Shown: in pieces, positions 1 to 7,512 of the stretch | How the letters are laid out: each line of letters opens with the position of its first letter | How positions within the stretch are numbered: the stretch's first letter is position 1 | Assembly: GCF_014982745.1 (NCBI RefSeq) | Contig: NZ_JADCKA010000013.1 | Location: forward strand, 1 to 48,129 | DNA from: Gallibacter intestinalis | GTDB lineage: Bacteria > Bacillota > Clostridia > Peptostreptococcales > Anaerovoracaceae | Direction of reading: 5' to 3' | DNA: 48,129 bases | Program-made: the position numbers and the translations under genes | Notes under the pieces: generated by a model | Told to the model about the DNA's origin: nothing | What the model saw: the letters and a program-made list of their open reading frames with translations, nothing else | The model's database searches: none

Positions 1-390
1 AATGTACCTGCATTAGATATATTAAATACTATTCTCTCGTTGGATTCTGAATTAGAACTCGCTTACACATTGAAATACGATTATGAGCGTATAAATTCGA
101 AAAGCACATTAGAGAATATCGAGGACAAATTGGATAGATATATTGAAGATCTAACAATATTTAATATCAAAGAATTTAATCCTGTTAAAAAAGCTCTCAA
201 AGGCTGGCGACAAGAAATTATCAACAGCTTTGATACTATTGGTAAAAGAAGAATTTCAAACGGACCTATAGAATCTATAAATTCTCGAATTAAACTTATC
301 AAATATTCTTCTACTGGTTATGGTAATTTTGAACGATTTAGAAAGCGAGTACTTTACTCCTTAAACGATTCTTCTACTATTAAAGCATAA
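1..390 (+). CDS. ISL3-family transposase, C-terminal part (partial at window edge)
   Basis: This is the C-terminal part of a DDE transposase of the ISL3 family; it would cut and join the IS ends. The frame is open from base 1, so the gene starts upstream and only about 129 residues are seen. The diagnostic stretch is a helix with GWRQEI, then the segment NGPIESINSRIK, followed by YGNFERFRKRVLYSL just before the stop. The N-P-x-E-S-x-N/K pattern contains the last catalytic Glu in this family. A TTG at 40 could be read as a start but has no ribosome binding site and would truncate the domain. The gene is AT-rich compared with the ribosomal genes next to it, as expected for a transferred element. 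Confidence 0.85.
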   Translation, partial: NVPALDILNTILSLDSELELAYTLKYDYERINSKSTLENIEDKLDRYIEDLTIFNIKEFNPVKKALKGWRQEIINSFDTIGKRRISNGPIESINSRIKLIKYSSTGYGNFERFRKRVLYSLNDSSTIKA

Positions 391-430
391 ATTAGTTAGT
401 TATATCACAAATAGTTGTTTCGCATAAAAA

Positions 431-469
431 GAGGACCTGTATGAATATGTATTCACATTTTAGGTCCTC
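431..469. repeat. Perfect inverted repeat inside the IS 3' region
   Basis: Arms GAGGACCT (431-438) and AGGTCCTC (462-469) are perfectly complementary, and a second small stem TGAATA/TATTCA (442-447/450-455) lies inside. An A-run precedes it on the plus strand, so on the minus strand the stem is followed by TTTTTAT. It may stop transcription entering the transposase from rplL, or end the transposase mRNA. Confidence 0.55.
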
Positions 470-497
470 CTATATTCATTATTTCAAACCACAACTT

Positions 498-528
498 AGC
501 GCTCAACCACTAAAAAAGTTAAAGAGCC
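498..528. repeat. Candidate right terminal inverted repeat of the ISL3-type element
   Basis: The minus strand from 528 reads GGCTCTTTAACTTTTTTAGT, the expected ISL3-like terminus orientation relative to the transposase. Only one end is visible, so the pairing with a left repeat is not shown here. Confidence 0.55.
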
Positions 529-531
529 AAT

Positions 532-578
532 AAAAAGAAGGTCATCCGACGATTAGTTCCGTCAGATTGACCTTCTTT
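532..578 (-). terminator. Rho-independent terminator of the rplJL operon
   Basis: Arms 534-544 (AAAGAAGGTCA) and 568-578 (TGACCTTCTTT) form an 11-bp stem, followed on the minus strand by TTTTTATTGG. It lies 33 bases after the rplL stop and directly abuts the IS end at 528. Confidence 0.85.
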
Positions 579-610
579 AATTTCAAATTGTATATTTCGG
601 CTTAATTGAC

Positions 611-976
611 TTATTTCAGTTCTACAACTGCGCCAACTTCTTCCAGCTGAGCCTTGAGTGCTTCTGCTTCAGCCTTTTCAACGCCTTCCTTAAGTGTAGA
701 AGGAGCTCCGTCTACCATTTCCTTAGCTTCCTTCAGGCCGAGACCAGTGATTTCTCTAACAACCTTAATAACCTTGATCTTTTCGCCGCCTGCTTCCTTC
801 AGTACAACGTCAAATTCAGACTGTTCAGCTCCGCCTGCTGCTTCGCCGCCTGCTGCTGCTACAGCTACAGGTGCTGCTGCGGATACGCCGAATTCTTCTT
901 CACATGCTTCTACCAGTTCGTTGAGTTCGAGAACTGTCATATTTTTTATCGCTTCAATGATCTGATCTTTGTTCAT
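611..976 (-). CDS. rplL: 50S ribosomal protein L7/L12
   Basis: L7/L12 forms the flexible stalk of the large subunit and recruits translation GTPases. The 121 residues match the usual length. The N-terminal dimerisation domain (about 1-32, starting [20 protein letters not shown]) is followed by an Ala/Gly-rich hinge (about 33-50, several AAA and GGAA runs). The C-terminal domain has the signature [20 protein letters not shown], which binds GTPase G' domains. The gene sits 82 bases after rplJ in the standard rplJ-rplL pair and has an AGGAGAAAA ribosome binding site. The next gene in most Bacillota is rpoB; here a strong terminator and then an IS follow instead. Confidence 0.98.
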   Translation of the reverse strand: MNKDQIIEAIKNMTVLELNELVEACEEEFGVSAAAPVAVAAAGGEAAGGAEQSEFDVVLKEAGGEKIKVIKVVREITGLGLKEAKEMVDGAPSTLKEGVEKAEAEALKAQLEEVGAVVELK

Positions 977-1058
977 TTTATTTTCTCCTTTTCTTAATTG
1001 ATTTTATATTGCGCATTTCTGCGCGGCTTTTAATTACTATGCTATGCGCATTTTATTT

Positions 1059-1568
1059 TTACGCTTCCTGGGCAGCCTTGTCGTCTCTGATTGCTGCAAA
1101 TGTTCTGACAGCCTTTGATACAGGAGACTGGATGCTTCCCATAAACTTGGCAATGAGTTCTTCCCTTCCAGGAATCTTTGCCAGTGCTTCAACGCCTGCA
1201 GCATCGTAGAATGAACCTTCTACTACTGCGGCCTTAAATGACATCTTTTCGAAGTCCTTCATAGCCTTGCTCAGTACTCTTGCAGGAGCAGTTACATCGT
1301 CATAAGACAGTGCAAATGCGCTTGGTCCTTCCAGTACTTCTCCAAGAGCTTCGAATTCTGTACCTTCGATTGCTCTCTTCATGAGAGTGTTTTTATAAAC
1401 AGTGTAGTCAACATCGGCTTCACGAAGGTTTTTTCTCATGGCGTCAGCCTGTTCCACAGTAATTCCCATGTAGTCGATAACTACAGCGGACTTTGCTCTG
1501 GACAGCTTTTCTTTGATTTCGTCGATGATAACCTGTTTAGCCTGCTGTGCCTTTTTAATTTCGCTCAT
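1059..1568 (-). CDS. rplJ: 50S ribosomal protein L10
   Basis: L10 anchors the L7/L12 dimers to 23S rRNA at the stalk base. At 169 residues it has normal length. The N-terminal RNA-binding domain contains AKSAVVIDYMGITVEQADAM and the YTVYKNTLMKRAI segment typical of L10; the C-terminal helix that carries the L12 dimers ends in AIRDDKAAQEA. It is preceded by the L10 leader RNA (1590-1735), the site where L10-L12 binding is thought to shut down its own expression by attenuation. The ribosome binding site GGAAAGGAGA lies directly behind the last leader hairpin. Confidence 0.97.
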   Translation of the reverse strand: MSEIKKAQQAKQVIIDEIKEKLSRAKSAVVIDYMGITVEQADAMRKNLREADVDYTVYKNTLMKRAIEGTEFEALGEVLEGPSAFALSYDDVTAPARVLSKAMKDFEKMSFKAAVVEGSFYDAAGVEALAKIPGREELIAKFMGSIQSPVSKAVRTFAAIRDDKAAQEA

Positions 1569-1589
1569 CTGTTGTCTGTTCTCCTTTCC

Positions 1590-1735
1590 GACCGTGATAC
1601 ACGGTCTTTTTTATGGGGTACTCCATAAAAAGATCCCGCGTCATAGACAGCGAGATCAATATTTTATATTGTACCTCGGCGGGAAATTAAGCTTTCGCAC
1701 CCGCTGTCTACGGTTAGTTTTCGTAATTCAGTTTT
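1590..1735 (-). ncRNA. Ribosomal protein L10 leader (autoregulatory attenuator)
   Basis: Between rplA and rplJ the minus strand carries the hallmark L10-leader elements: CCGTAGACAGCGGG (1700-1713), then GCTTAAT and CCCGCCGAGG. These pair into the conserved kink-turn stem recognised by L10(L12)4. Downstream is a terminator stem GATCTCGC/GCGGGATC with a TTTTTA tail (1624-1654), whose 5' arm region includes a second CTGTCTA that can pair alternatively. A short hairpin GACCGTGTATCACGGTC (1590-1606) follows next to the SD. The arrangement fits transcription attenuation of rplJL by its product. Confidence 0.9.
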
Positions 1736-1746
1736 TTAGTCCCGGC

Positions 1747-2442
1747 TTAGCCCAGCTTTGCAGGGTTTACCTTTACTCCAGGACCCATTGTGGACGCAAC
1801 TGTTACAGTTCTAAGATACTGTCCCTTTGCGGCAGCAGGTTTTGCCTTGATAACCGCATCGATCAGTGCGTTAAAGTTTTCGTTGAGCTTTTCTGCGCCA
1901 AAGGATACCTTACCGATAGCAACATGGATAATGTTTGCCTTGTCAAGTCTGTACTCAACTTTACCGGCTTTGATTTCTGTCAGCGCCTTTTCAAGATCCA
2001 TTGTAACTGTGCCGGACTTAGGGTTTGGCATCAGGCCCTTAGGACCGAGGATTTTACCAAGTCTACCTACAACGCCCATCATGTCAGGTGTTGCAACAAC
2101 TACGTCAAAGTCAAACCAGTTTTCGCTCTGAATCTTCTGAGCAAGCTCTTCAGCTCCTACGTAATCAGCTCCTGCAGCTTCTGCTTCGCTGGCCTTAGGT
2201 CCTTTAGCGAATACCAGAACTCTGTTAGTCTTACCAGTACCGTTAGGAAGTACGATGGCTCCTCTAACCTGCTGATCCGCGTGTCTTCCGTCTACACCCA
2301 GCTTAAGATGTACTTCAACGGATTCGTCAAATTTTGCTTTTGAATTTTCTACAACAAGCTCTAAAGCTTTGTCTGCATCGTACAGAGTTGTCTTGTCGAT
2401 ATTTTCGGCTGCAGCTCTGTAGTTCTTACCTCTTTTAGGCAT
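1747..2442 (-). CDS. rplA: 50S ribosomal protein L1
   Basis: L1 binds 23S rRNA at the E-site stalk and, in many bacteria, its own mRNA as repressor. The 231 residues fit the family. It begins [13 protein letters not shown]; the [22 protein letters not shown] block and the [14 protein letters not shown] loop are L1 signatures for RNA contact. It follows rplK by 47 bases with the SD AAGGAGGTAAAA. The 304-base space between rplA and rplJ starts holds no other gene, only the L10 leader. Confidence 0.98.
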   Translation of the reverse strand: MPKRGKNYRAAAENIDKTTLYDADKALELVVENSKAKFDESVEVHLKLGVDGRHADQQVRGAIVLPNGTGKTNRVLVFAKGPKASEAEAAGADYVGAEELAQKIQSENWFDFDVVVATPDMMGVVGRLGKILGPKGLMPNPKSGTVTMDLEKALTEIKAGKVEYRLDKANIIHVAIGKVSFGAEKLNENFNALIDAVIKAKPAAAKGQYLRTVTVASTMGPGVKVNPAKLG

Positions 2443-2489
2443 ATCTTTTACCTCCTTAGTGGTGCTTGCGATTTTTCATCTCCCACCGA

Positions 2490-2915
2490 TTAATCTTCAA
2501 CTACAATTCCCATACTTCTTGCTGTTCCGCAAATCATTTCCATAGCGGCTTCAACGCTTCCGGCATTCAGATCCGGCATCTTAAGTTCAGCAATTTCCTG
2601 AACCTGTGCTCTCTTTACAGTAGCAACCTTAGTCTTGTTAGGTTCACCGGAACCTGACTGGATGTTTGCTGCCTTCTTGAGAAGTACTGCTGCCGGTGGT
2701 GTCTTACAGATAAATGTGAAAGATCTGTCGGCATATACAGTAATTACTACAGGAATAATCATACCCTGCTGATCCTGTGTCTTTGCGTTGAACTGCTTAC
2801 AAAAATCCATGATGTTTACGCCCTTCTGACCTAATGCCGGTCCGACAGGAGGTGCAGGAGTTGCGCCGCCAGCAGGAATCTGCAGTTTAATGTAGCCTTC
2901 AACTTTCTTAGCCAT
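2490..2915 (-). CDS. rplK: 50S ribosomal protein L11
   Basis: L11 forms, with 23S rRNA, the GTPase-associated centre that thiostrepton targets and that senses uncharged tRNA for RelA. The 141 residues are full length: the N-terminal domain has [20 protein letters not shown] and the C-terminal rRNA-binding domain ends with [11 protein letters not shown]. Pro-rich linker positions are conserved. Fourteen bases separate it from nusG, so it is part of the same transcript as nusG, secE and rpmG. Confidence 0.98.
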   Translation of the reverse strand: MAKKVEGYIKLQIPAGGATPAPPVGPALGQKGVNIMDFCKQFNAKTQDQQGMIIPVVITVYADRSFTFICKTPPAAVLLKKAANIQSGSGEPNKTKVATVKRAQVQEIAELKMPDLNAGSVEAAMEMICGTARSMGIVVED

Positions 2916-2929
2916 TGGTCCTCTCCTTT

Positions 2930-3499
2930 CTATTTAATTTTATCAATCTGTGCGAATTCCAGTTCTACCGGAGTTTCACGGCCGAACATGGATATCTTCG
3001 CTTTGACTGTCGATTTATCTTCGTTGACCTCTTCAACTTCTCCCATAAATCCTTCAAAAGGACCGTTGATGACTTTAATGCTGTCACCTACGGAAAGATC
3101 CAGGTCAACGTGTATCTTTTCTATACCCATCCTTCTTACTTCTTCCACGGAAAGAGGTATAGGATTTGAGCCATGACCTACAAAACCGGTCACGCCCTGA
3201 GTGTTTCTTACAAGATACCAGGACTCGTTGGTTATAATCATTTTCACAATAACATAACCCGGGAACATTTTTCTGGTTTTGATAACCATCTTGCCGTCCT
3301 TTGGTTCCGCTTTATCTTCAGTCGGTACTACTACGGCCTGGATAAGATCCTGCATGCCCCTGTTTTCCACGAGCTTTTCTATATTAATCTTAACCTTGTT
3401 CTCATGTCCGGAATAGGTATGAACCACATACCATTTAGGAGTTCCGTCTCCACGAAGTCCTTCTCCTTCTATAGGAGTGATATTTTTTCTTTCTGACAT
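2930..3499 (-). CDS. nusG: Transcription termination/antitermination factor NusG
   Basis: NusG binds RNA polymerase through its NGN domain and couples to ribosomal S10 or modulates pausing through its KOW domain. In 189 residues the NGN domain carries [17 protein letters not shown] and the [10 protein letters not shown] segment, with GVTGFVG before the linker; the KOW domain has [19 protein letters not shown]. The N-terminal extension of about 20 residues ([18 protein letters not shown]) is longer than in Bacillus. The gene lies 13 bases after secE. Confidence 0.97.
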   Translation of the reverse strand: MSERKNITPIEGEGLRGDGTPKWYVVHTYSGHENKVKINIEKLVENRGMQDLIQAVVVPTEDKAEPKDGKMVIKTRKMFPGYVIVKMIITNESWYLVRNTQGVTGFVGHGSNPIPLSVEEVRRMGIEKIHVDLDLSVGDSIKVINGPFEGFMGEVEEVNEDKSTVKAKISMFGRETPVELEFAQIDKIK

Positions 3500-3512
3500 T
3501 TTCTACCCTTCT

Positions 3513-3770
3513 TTACATGTTTATGCCCAGCAGTCCTTTGAGTGCGGCCAAAAATCCTGTATCGATAAGCCAGAACGCAACAGCGAATACAACGCATGTA
3601 GTCAGAACTGTAACCGTATAGGCTCCAAGTTCCTTTTTAGTAGGCCAAACTACTTTTTTCATTTCAAGTCTTACGCCCTTGAAGTATTCTCTGATGCCTT
3701 TCTTTTCTTTATTCTTCTTGCTTCCAGCCATCTGCTGTGCACGTCTGCGTACATCAGTCTGTTTTGCCAT
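3513..3770 (-). CDS. secE: Preprotein translocase subunit SecE
   Basis: SecE clamps SecY in the membrane channel. The 85-residue protein has one transmembrane segment (about 53-72, TVTVLTTCVVFAVAFWLIDT) behind the amphipathic helix signature GVRLEMKKVVWPTKKELG, which is the conserved SecE motif. A charged N-terminal extension (about 1-25) precedes it, as is common in Bacillota. Its place between rpmG and nusG is the standard one. Confidence 0.96.
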   Translation of the reverse strand: MAKQTDVRRRAQQMAGSKKNKEKKGIREYFKGVRLEMKKVVWPTKKELGAYTVTVLTTCVVFAVAFWLIDTGFLAALKGLLGINM

Positions 3771-3782
3771 AAAGTCACCCTC

Positions 3783-3932
3783 TTATTTTGTCTCTCTGTG
3801 AAGTGTGTGCTTCTTGCAAGTAGGACAGTATTTGTTCATTTCAATACGATCCGGATTGTTCTTCTTGTTCTTCATTGTGTGATAATTTCTGTTTTTGCAT
3901 TCTGTGCATGCGAGTATTGCTTTAACTCTCAT
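3783..3932 (-). CDS. rpmG: 50S ribosomal protein L33 (zinc-binding type)
   Basis: This 49-residue gene starts [19 protein letters not shown] and ends [14 protein letters not shown]. Two CxxC pairs (C9/C12 and C36/C39) make it the zinc-binding C+ form of L33, as opposed to the zinc-independent paralogue some Bacillota use under zinc limitation. The ribosome binding site GGAGGATAAAGAAAATG sets the start. It is the first gene of the rpmG-secE-nusG-rplKA transcript, about 70 bases behind the promoter at 4010-4038. Confidence 0.96.
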   Translation of the reverse strand: MRVKAILACTECKNRNYHTMKNKKNNPDRIEMNKYCPTCKKHTLHRETK

Positions 3933-3960
3933 TTTCTTTATCCTCCATCAACTTAAAACT

Positions 3961-3980
3961 AGAGCTTTTTGCAAAGCTCT
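3961..3980 (-). promoter_or_regulatory. Hairpin in the 5' leader of the rpmG operon
   Basis: A perfect inverted repeat AGAGCTTT-N4-AAAGCTCT, followed on the minus strand by CTAGTTTTAAG, lies between the promoter and the rpmG ribosome binding site. It resembles a weak terminator or a 5'-stabilising stem; the T-run is short. Confidence 0.5.
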
Positions 3981-4009
3981 GCTGTTATTTCTCATAAAGT
4001 CGCTCATTA

Positions 4010-4038
4010 AGTATACTAGTCAAGTATGTAAAAGTCAA
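4010..4038 (-). promoter_or_regulatory. Sigma-A type promoter for rpmG-secE-nusG-rplKAJL
   Basis: On the minus strand TTGACT (4033-4038), a 17-base spacer and TATACT (4010-4015) form a near-consensus promoter. The predicted start leaves a leader of about 70 nt before rpmG. It separates the ribosomal operon from the ABC genes upstream. Confidence 0.85.
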
Positions 4039-4127
4039 TACATATGCCGTTTTATTTTTTATTTAAAAAATCAATCTAACAGGTATATGCACAGGTACAA
4101 TATGCAGATTTTGTATTTGTTATCGCC

Positions 4128-5021
4128 TCAATGTTTCTTTCTCATTCGGCCAAGCAGCACATATACCGATAGCAGGATCACCACAGACAGAATCAGAACG
4201 ATGTACATAGTGCTCTCGCTGATTTTTTCTTCACCGAAGTACAGATTACAGTCCAGAGAATCCATTACAGCGCCGGTGACTTCTTCAGGCATTCCCTGTG
4301 CTTCCATTTCTTCAATAGCTCCGCCTATTGCATGGTTGCGCAGCAGTCCCGTTCCATAGGTTCCAGGCAGGAACATAAGCACTTTTTGCAATCCTTCTCC
4401 AAAAGATGCTATAGGCATATATGCACCGCAGATAAAGCCATAACCGGCGCTGACTATTGTGCCTACTGCCTGCATCTGTCCTTGTGATGAAAGAAATAGA
4501 TTCACCACGGAAGACAAAGCCGTTCCAAACATTGTAAGCAGGAACACATCTGCAAAAATGCACGCCACATCTTCGGCAGACATGTACCAGCCGATATTTT
4601 TCATATATATAAAGCATATTATTGTAGTCACTAGACAAATCAGCAGCGTTGAAATAACTGTAGCAACATAATAGCTCAATGTCAGAGTGTGGCTCTTTAC
4701 CGGTGTTACGGCCAGGTCATTTCTTGCTCCTGTCACCTTATCCTGCACCATCAGCATATTTGCGCAGAATGCCACTGTTATCGCCGACACAGATAATAGC
4801 GATGAAAACAGCTGGCCTCCTACCACTGCATCAATCAATCCCTCTTTTATCGGATAGACATCTAAGCCTCCAGACAAAAATCCTTCTCTAAAGCTCTTTG
4901 CAAGGAAGGTAACATACAATACCAGAAGGATTATAGGCGTTATTAAAGATGTAAAAAATAAGCCTTTATCTTTAAAGAACAATTTCACATTTCTTCTTAT
5001 GAGATTACCAAATCCTATCAT
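4128..5021 (-). CDS. ABC-2 type transporter permease
   Basis: This 297-residue membrane protein is the permease of an ABC-2 exporter. After a short cytoplasmic N-terminus, NVKLFFKDKGLFFTSLITPI leads into transmembrane segment 1. A large outer loop is followed by about five further segments (SAITVAFCANMLM, LSYYVATVISTLLICLVTTI, FADVFLLTMFGTALSSVVNL, VSAGYGFICGAYMPIA, TMYIVLILSVVILLSVYVLL). The motif GTYGTGLLRNHAIGG before the last loop is typical of drug/antibiotic ABC-2 permeases. Its start overlaps the ATPase stop by 4 bases (ATGA type), so the two are translationally coupled. The substrate cannot be told; drug, peptide or lipid-linked export are all possible. Confidence 0.85.
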   Translation of the reverse strand: MIGFGNLIRRNVKLFFKDKGLFFTSLITPIILLVLYVTFLAKSFREGFLSGGLDVYPIKEGLIDAVVGGQLFSSLLSVSAITVAFCANMLMVQDKVTGARNDLAVTPVKSHTLTLSYYVATVISTLLICLVTTIICFIYMKNIGWYMSAEDVACIFADVFLLTMFGTALSSVVNLFLSSQGQMQAVGTIVSAGYGFICGAYMPIASFGEGLQKVLMFLPGTYGTGLLRNHAIGGAIEEMEAQGMPEEVTGAVMDSLDCNLYFGEEKISESTMYIVLILSVVILLSVYVLLGRMRKKH

Positions 5022-5932
5022 CTTGCATCACCTCCTTCGAGGCGTTTACCGGTTACAGCAAGAAAAACGTCATCCATCTTTCCTTTTGTAATCTCATAAT
5101 CCTTAAAGAGTTCAGGATGGTTCATTATGAGTCCTGTTGCCTCGGAAGTATCCTTTACAGATATTCGCACACCGTCTCTTATCTTTTCAAATGATTTTCC
5201 CATAAGTCGAACCTGCTGCTCGGATATCCCATAAATCGTAATGTAATCTCCTGTAAAACTGTTCTTAAGCTCCAGCGGCGAACCTTCTGCTGCAATTTTA
5301 CCTCCGTCAATTATTACGACATAGTCAGCATCGGCGGTTTCCTCCATATAGTGAGTTGTTAAAAATACTGTCATGTTTTCTTTTTTTCGCAGTTCATGAA
5401 TAACGTTCCAAATTAATTTTCGCGTATGAGGATCAAGCCCTGTTGTCGGCTCATCAAGTATGAGAATTTCCGGTTTATGAAGAAGCGCTCTTGCGATATC
5501 AATTCTCCGCCTCTGACCTCCTGACAATCTGCCGACGGTACGTTTGAGCAGATCATCTATGGAAAGTATATGACTTATCTGTTCCAGCCTGTTTTCAAAA
5601 TCTCTGCCTTTTATGCCGTACAAAGCCGCTCTGCTTTTAAGATTGTCCCTGACCGATAATGCCATATCAAGCACTGAATTCTGAAATACGACTCCTATTT
5701 TCCCGGCAATAATTTCCATATCCTTTTCCGTATCGTATCCGCATACACTTACACTGCCGCCGTCTTTTTTCTGCTGTCCGCATATTATGGAAATTGTCGT
5801 GGATTTACCCGCACCATTAACTCCAAGGAAAGCAAACAACTCTCCTCTGCGCACCTGAAGTGACAAGTTGTCCACCGCATGAATATCCCCAAAAGATTTA
5901 CCAAGATTTTCGATATTTATCACAGTTTCCAT
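5018..5932 (-). CDS. ABC transporter ATP-binding protein (ABC-2 / drug-export type)
   Basis: The ATPase partner of the permease at 4128-5021. In 304 residues it has the Walker A loop GVNGAGKST (about 38-46), a Q-loop at VVFQNS, the signature LSGGQRRR, Walker B ILILDEPTTGLD and the switch His in FLTTHYMEE. The C-terminal 80 residues (ITIYGISEQQVRLMGKSF onward) form the extra domain seen in CcmA/DrrA-like exporters, ending with KGKMDDVFLAVTGKRLE. The start follows AAAGGAAAACCTATATG; an extended -10 (TGGTATTAT) lies about 40 bases upstream. The pair is inserted between tuf and rpmG, which are adjacent in most relatives. Confidence 0.9.
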   Translation of the reverse strand: METVINIENLGKSFGDIHAVDNLSLQVRRGELFAFLGVNGAGKSTTISIICGQQKKDGGSVSVCGYDTEKDMEIIAGKIGVVFQNSVLDMALSVRDNLKSRAALYGIKGRDFENRLEQISHILSIDDLLKRTVGRLSGGQRRRIDIARALLHKPEILILDEPTTGLDPHTRKLIWNVIHELRKKENMTVFLTTHYMEETADADYVVIIDGGKIAAEGSPLELKNSFTGDYITIYGISEQQVRLMGKSFEKIRDGVRISVKDTSEATGLIMNHPELFKDYEITKGKMDDVFLAVTGKRLEGGDAR

Positions 5933-6003
5933 ATAGGTTTTCCTTTCTTACTCCCCATATCATCTCCTTTTTTATAATACCATAATAATTACATGGTGAA
6001 TAC

Positions 6004-6032
6004 ATAAAAGAGACCACTTGCTTGTGGTCTCT
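6004..6032 (-). terminator. Terminator of the tRNA-Thr/tuf transcript
   Basis: Arms AGAGACCAC (6009-6017) and GTGGTCTCT (6024-6032) form a 9-bp stem followed on the minus strand by TTTTATG. It lies about 115 bases behind the tuf stop, after a structured 3' region. Confidence 0.85.
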
Positions 6033-6057
6033 TGTGTTTGCTTTTGAAATTGATTCC

Positions 6058-6147
6058 CACGTTCGGGCTGCTTGCCGCTCGCTTCGCTTGCGGGCATCCC
6101 TCGCGAAAATTCTACTTAGCCGCTCATTCTTCGCGGAGTAGAATGTT
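6058..6147 (-). other. GC-rich structured 3' untranslated segment of tuf
   Basis: Between the tuf stop and its terminator two imperfect inverted repeats are visible: ATTCTACT/AGTAGAAT with inner CCGC/GCGG (about 6109-6144), and a GC-rich arm pair TGCC(C)GC/GCGGCA (about 6068-6097) enclosing AAGCGAAGCGA. The base composition is far above that of the surroundings. No open frame with a ribosome binding site is present. Confidence 0.5.
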
Positions 6148-7341
6148 TTATTCAATAATTTCAGTTACAACGCCGGAACCTACTGTTCTTCCGCCTTCTC
6201 TGATGGCGAATCTCAGTCCTTCTTCAATGGCTATCTCTGTGATCAGGTCGATTTCCATTGTGATGTTGTCTCCAGGCATGCACATTTCTGTTCCTTCTGG
6301 AAGCTTCAGATCCCCTGTTACGTCTGTTGTTCTGAAGTAGAACTGTGGTCTGTATCCGTTGAAGAATGGTGTGTGTCTTCCGCCTTCTTCCTTCTTCAGT
6401 ACGTATACTTCGCCCTTAAACTTTGTATGTGGATGAATTGTTCCTGGAGCGGCAAGTACCTGTCCTCTCTTGATTTCATCTCTCTGTACACCTCTAAGAA
6501 GTGCTCCGATGTTATCTCCTGTCTGTGCTTCGTCAAGAAGCTTTCTGAACATTTCGATTCCTGTTACAGTGATCTTTCTCTTTTCATCTGTAAGTCCGAT
6601 AAGTTCTACTTCTTCTCCTACGTGCAGCACGCCTCTTTCTACTCTTCCTGTTGCTACTGTACCTCTTCCTGTGATGGAGAATACGTCTTCTACTGGCATC
6701 AGGAATGGCTTGTCGTTATCTCTTTCTGGTTCTGGGATGTAGCTATCGATTGCTTCGAACAGTTCTACAATCTTATCTCCCCATTCGCTTGCTGGATCTT
6801 CCAGTGCCTTAAGAGCGGATCCTCTGATGATTGGTGTATCATCTCCTGGGAATTCATATTCGTTAAGAAGTTCTCTTACTTCCATTTCTACCAGTTCAAG
6901 AAGTTCTTCGTCGTCTACCATATCGCACTTGTTTAAGAATACTACGATGTATGGTACGCCTACCTGTCTTGAAAGAAGAATGTGCTCTCTTGTCTGTGGC
7001 ATTGGACCATCTGTTGCTGCTACTACCAGGATTGCTCCGTCCATCTGTGCTGCTCCTGTAATCATGTTCTTTACATAGTCAGCGTGGCCCGGGCAGTCTA
7101 CGTGCGCGTAGTGTCTGTTTGGTGTTTCGTATTCTACGTGCGCTGTAGCGATTGTGATACCTCTTTCTCTTTCTTCTGGTGCCTTATCGATCTGGTCGAA
7201 TGCTACCTTTTCTCCAAGACCGTATCTCTGCTGCAGTGTTGTTGTGATTGCTGCTGTCAGAGTTGTCTTACCATGGTCTACGTGACCGATTGTTCCGATA
7301 TTAATATGCGGTTTTGTTCTTTCAAATTTCTGCTTTGCCAT
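6148..7341 (-). CDS. tuf: Translation elongation factor Tu
   Basis: EF-Tu delivers aminoacyl-tRNA to the ribosomal A site as a GTPase. The 397 residues contain G1 GHVDHGKT (19-26), switch [20 protein letters not shown] for guanine recognition and the SALKALE loop. Domain 2 shows [13 protein letters not shown], and domain 3 has [20 protein letters not shown], the part contacting tRNA and kirromycin-type antibiotics. It starts 42 bases after a tRNA-Thr gene and probably shares its transcript. The codon use is strongly biased (GTA, GCT, TCT), as expected for a very highly expressed gene. Ribosome binding site AAGGAGG. Confidence 0.99.
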   Translation of the reverse strand: MAKQKFERTKPHINIGTIGHVDHGKTTLTAAITTTLQQRYGLGEKVAFDQIDKAPEERERGITIATAHVEYETPNRHYAHVDCPGHADYVKNMITGAAQMDGAILVVAATDGPMPQTREHILLSRQVGVPYIVVFLNKCDMVDDEELLELVEMEVRELLNEYEFPGDDTPIIRGSALKALEDPASEWGDKIVELFEAIDSYIPEPERDNDKPFLMPVEDVFSITGRGTVATGRVERGVLHVGEEVELIGLTDEKRKITVTGIEMFRKLLDEAQTGDNIGALLRGVQRDEIKRGQVLAAPGTIHPHTKFKGEVYVLKKEEGGRHTPFFNGYRPQFYFRTTDVTGDLKLPEGTEMCMPGDNITMEIDLITEIAIEEGLRFAIREGGRTVGSGVVTEIIE

Positions 7342-7382
7342 CTTTGTTTTTCCTCCTTAAAGAATCCACCTTTTTATTAAAT

Positions 7383-7459
7383 TGGAGCTGCTGAGCAGGA
7401 TTGAACTGCCGAACCTCTTCCTTACCAAGGAAGTGCTCTACCGACTGAGCTACAGCAGC
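7383..7459 (-). tRNA. tRNA-Thr (anticodon GGT)
   Basis: The minus strand folds into a full cloverleaf: acceptor GCTGCTG/CAGCAGC, D-arm GCTCAGTCGGTAGAGC, anticodon arm CTTCC-TTGGTAA-GGAAG with anticodon GGT, T-arm GGCAG-TTCAATC-CTGCT (one G-U pair), and an encoded CCA end. It precedes tuf by 42 bases, an arrangement common in bacteria, where tRNAs are co-transcribed with their carrier EF-Tu. Confidence 0.97.
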
Positions 7460-7473
7460 GCGTTAACAGTCTT

Positions 7474-7502
7474 ATATTACTATATGGGTATTGAAATGTC
7501 AA
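7474..7502 (-). promoter_or_regulatory. Consensus promoter for tRNA-Thr and tuf
   Basis: TTGACA (7497-7502), a 17-base spacer and TAATAT (7474-7479) on the minus strand, with the tRNA 5' end 15 bases downstream. It starts directly behind the sigH stop region, so tuf is uncoupled from the sigH gene series. Confidence 0.85.
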
Positions 7503-7512
7503 CATTCATACC

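Larger units (their letters stand above)
1..528 (+). mobile_element. Right part of an ISL3-family insertion sequence (left end outside the window)
   Basis: The element consists of the 3' end of an ISL3-type transposase (1-390), a hairpin (431-469) and a candidate terminal inverted repeat that finishes at 528. Read inward from the right end it starts GGCTCTTTAACTTTTT, and GGCTCTTT-like termini are typical of ISL3-family elements. The 8 bases just outside (529-536) would be the target duplication if this family's usual 8-bp duplication applies. The left end is not in the window, so completeness cannot be judged. Confidence 0.75.

Noticed and set aside
1513-2343. Long plus-strand frame opposite rplA and the L10 leader
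   Set aside because: It is a mirror frame of rplA with no ribosome binding site and no recognisable protein features; the minus-strand L1 is certain.
5898-6155. 85-residue minus-strand frame upstream of and overlapping the ABC ATPase
   Set aside because: It runs across the tuf terminator and the GC-rich tuf tail, has no matching ribosome binding site at its start, and overlaps the ATPase start; only a shorter internal frame is mentioned as a weak possibility.
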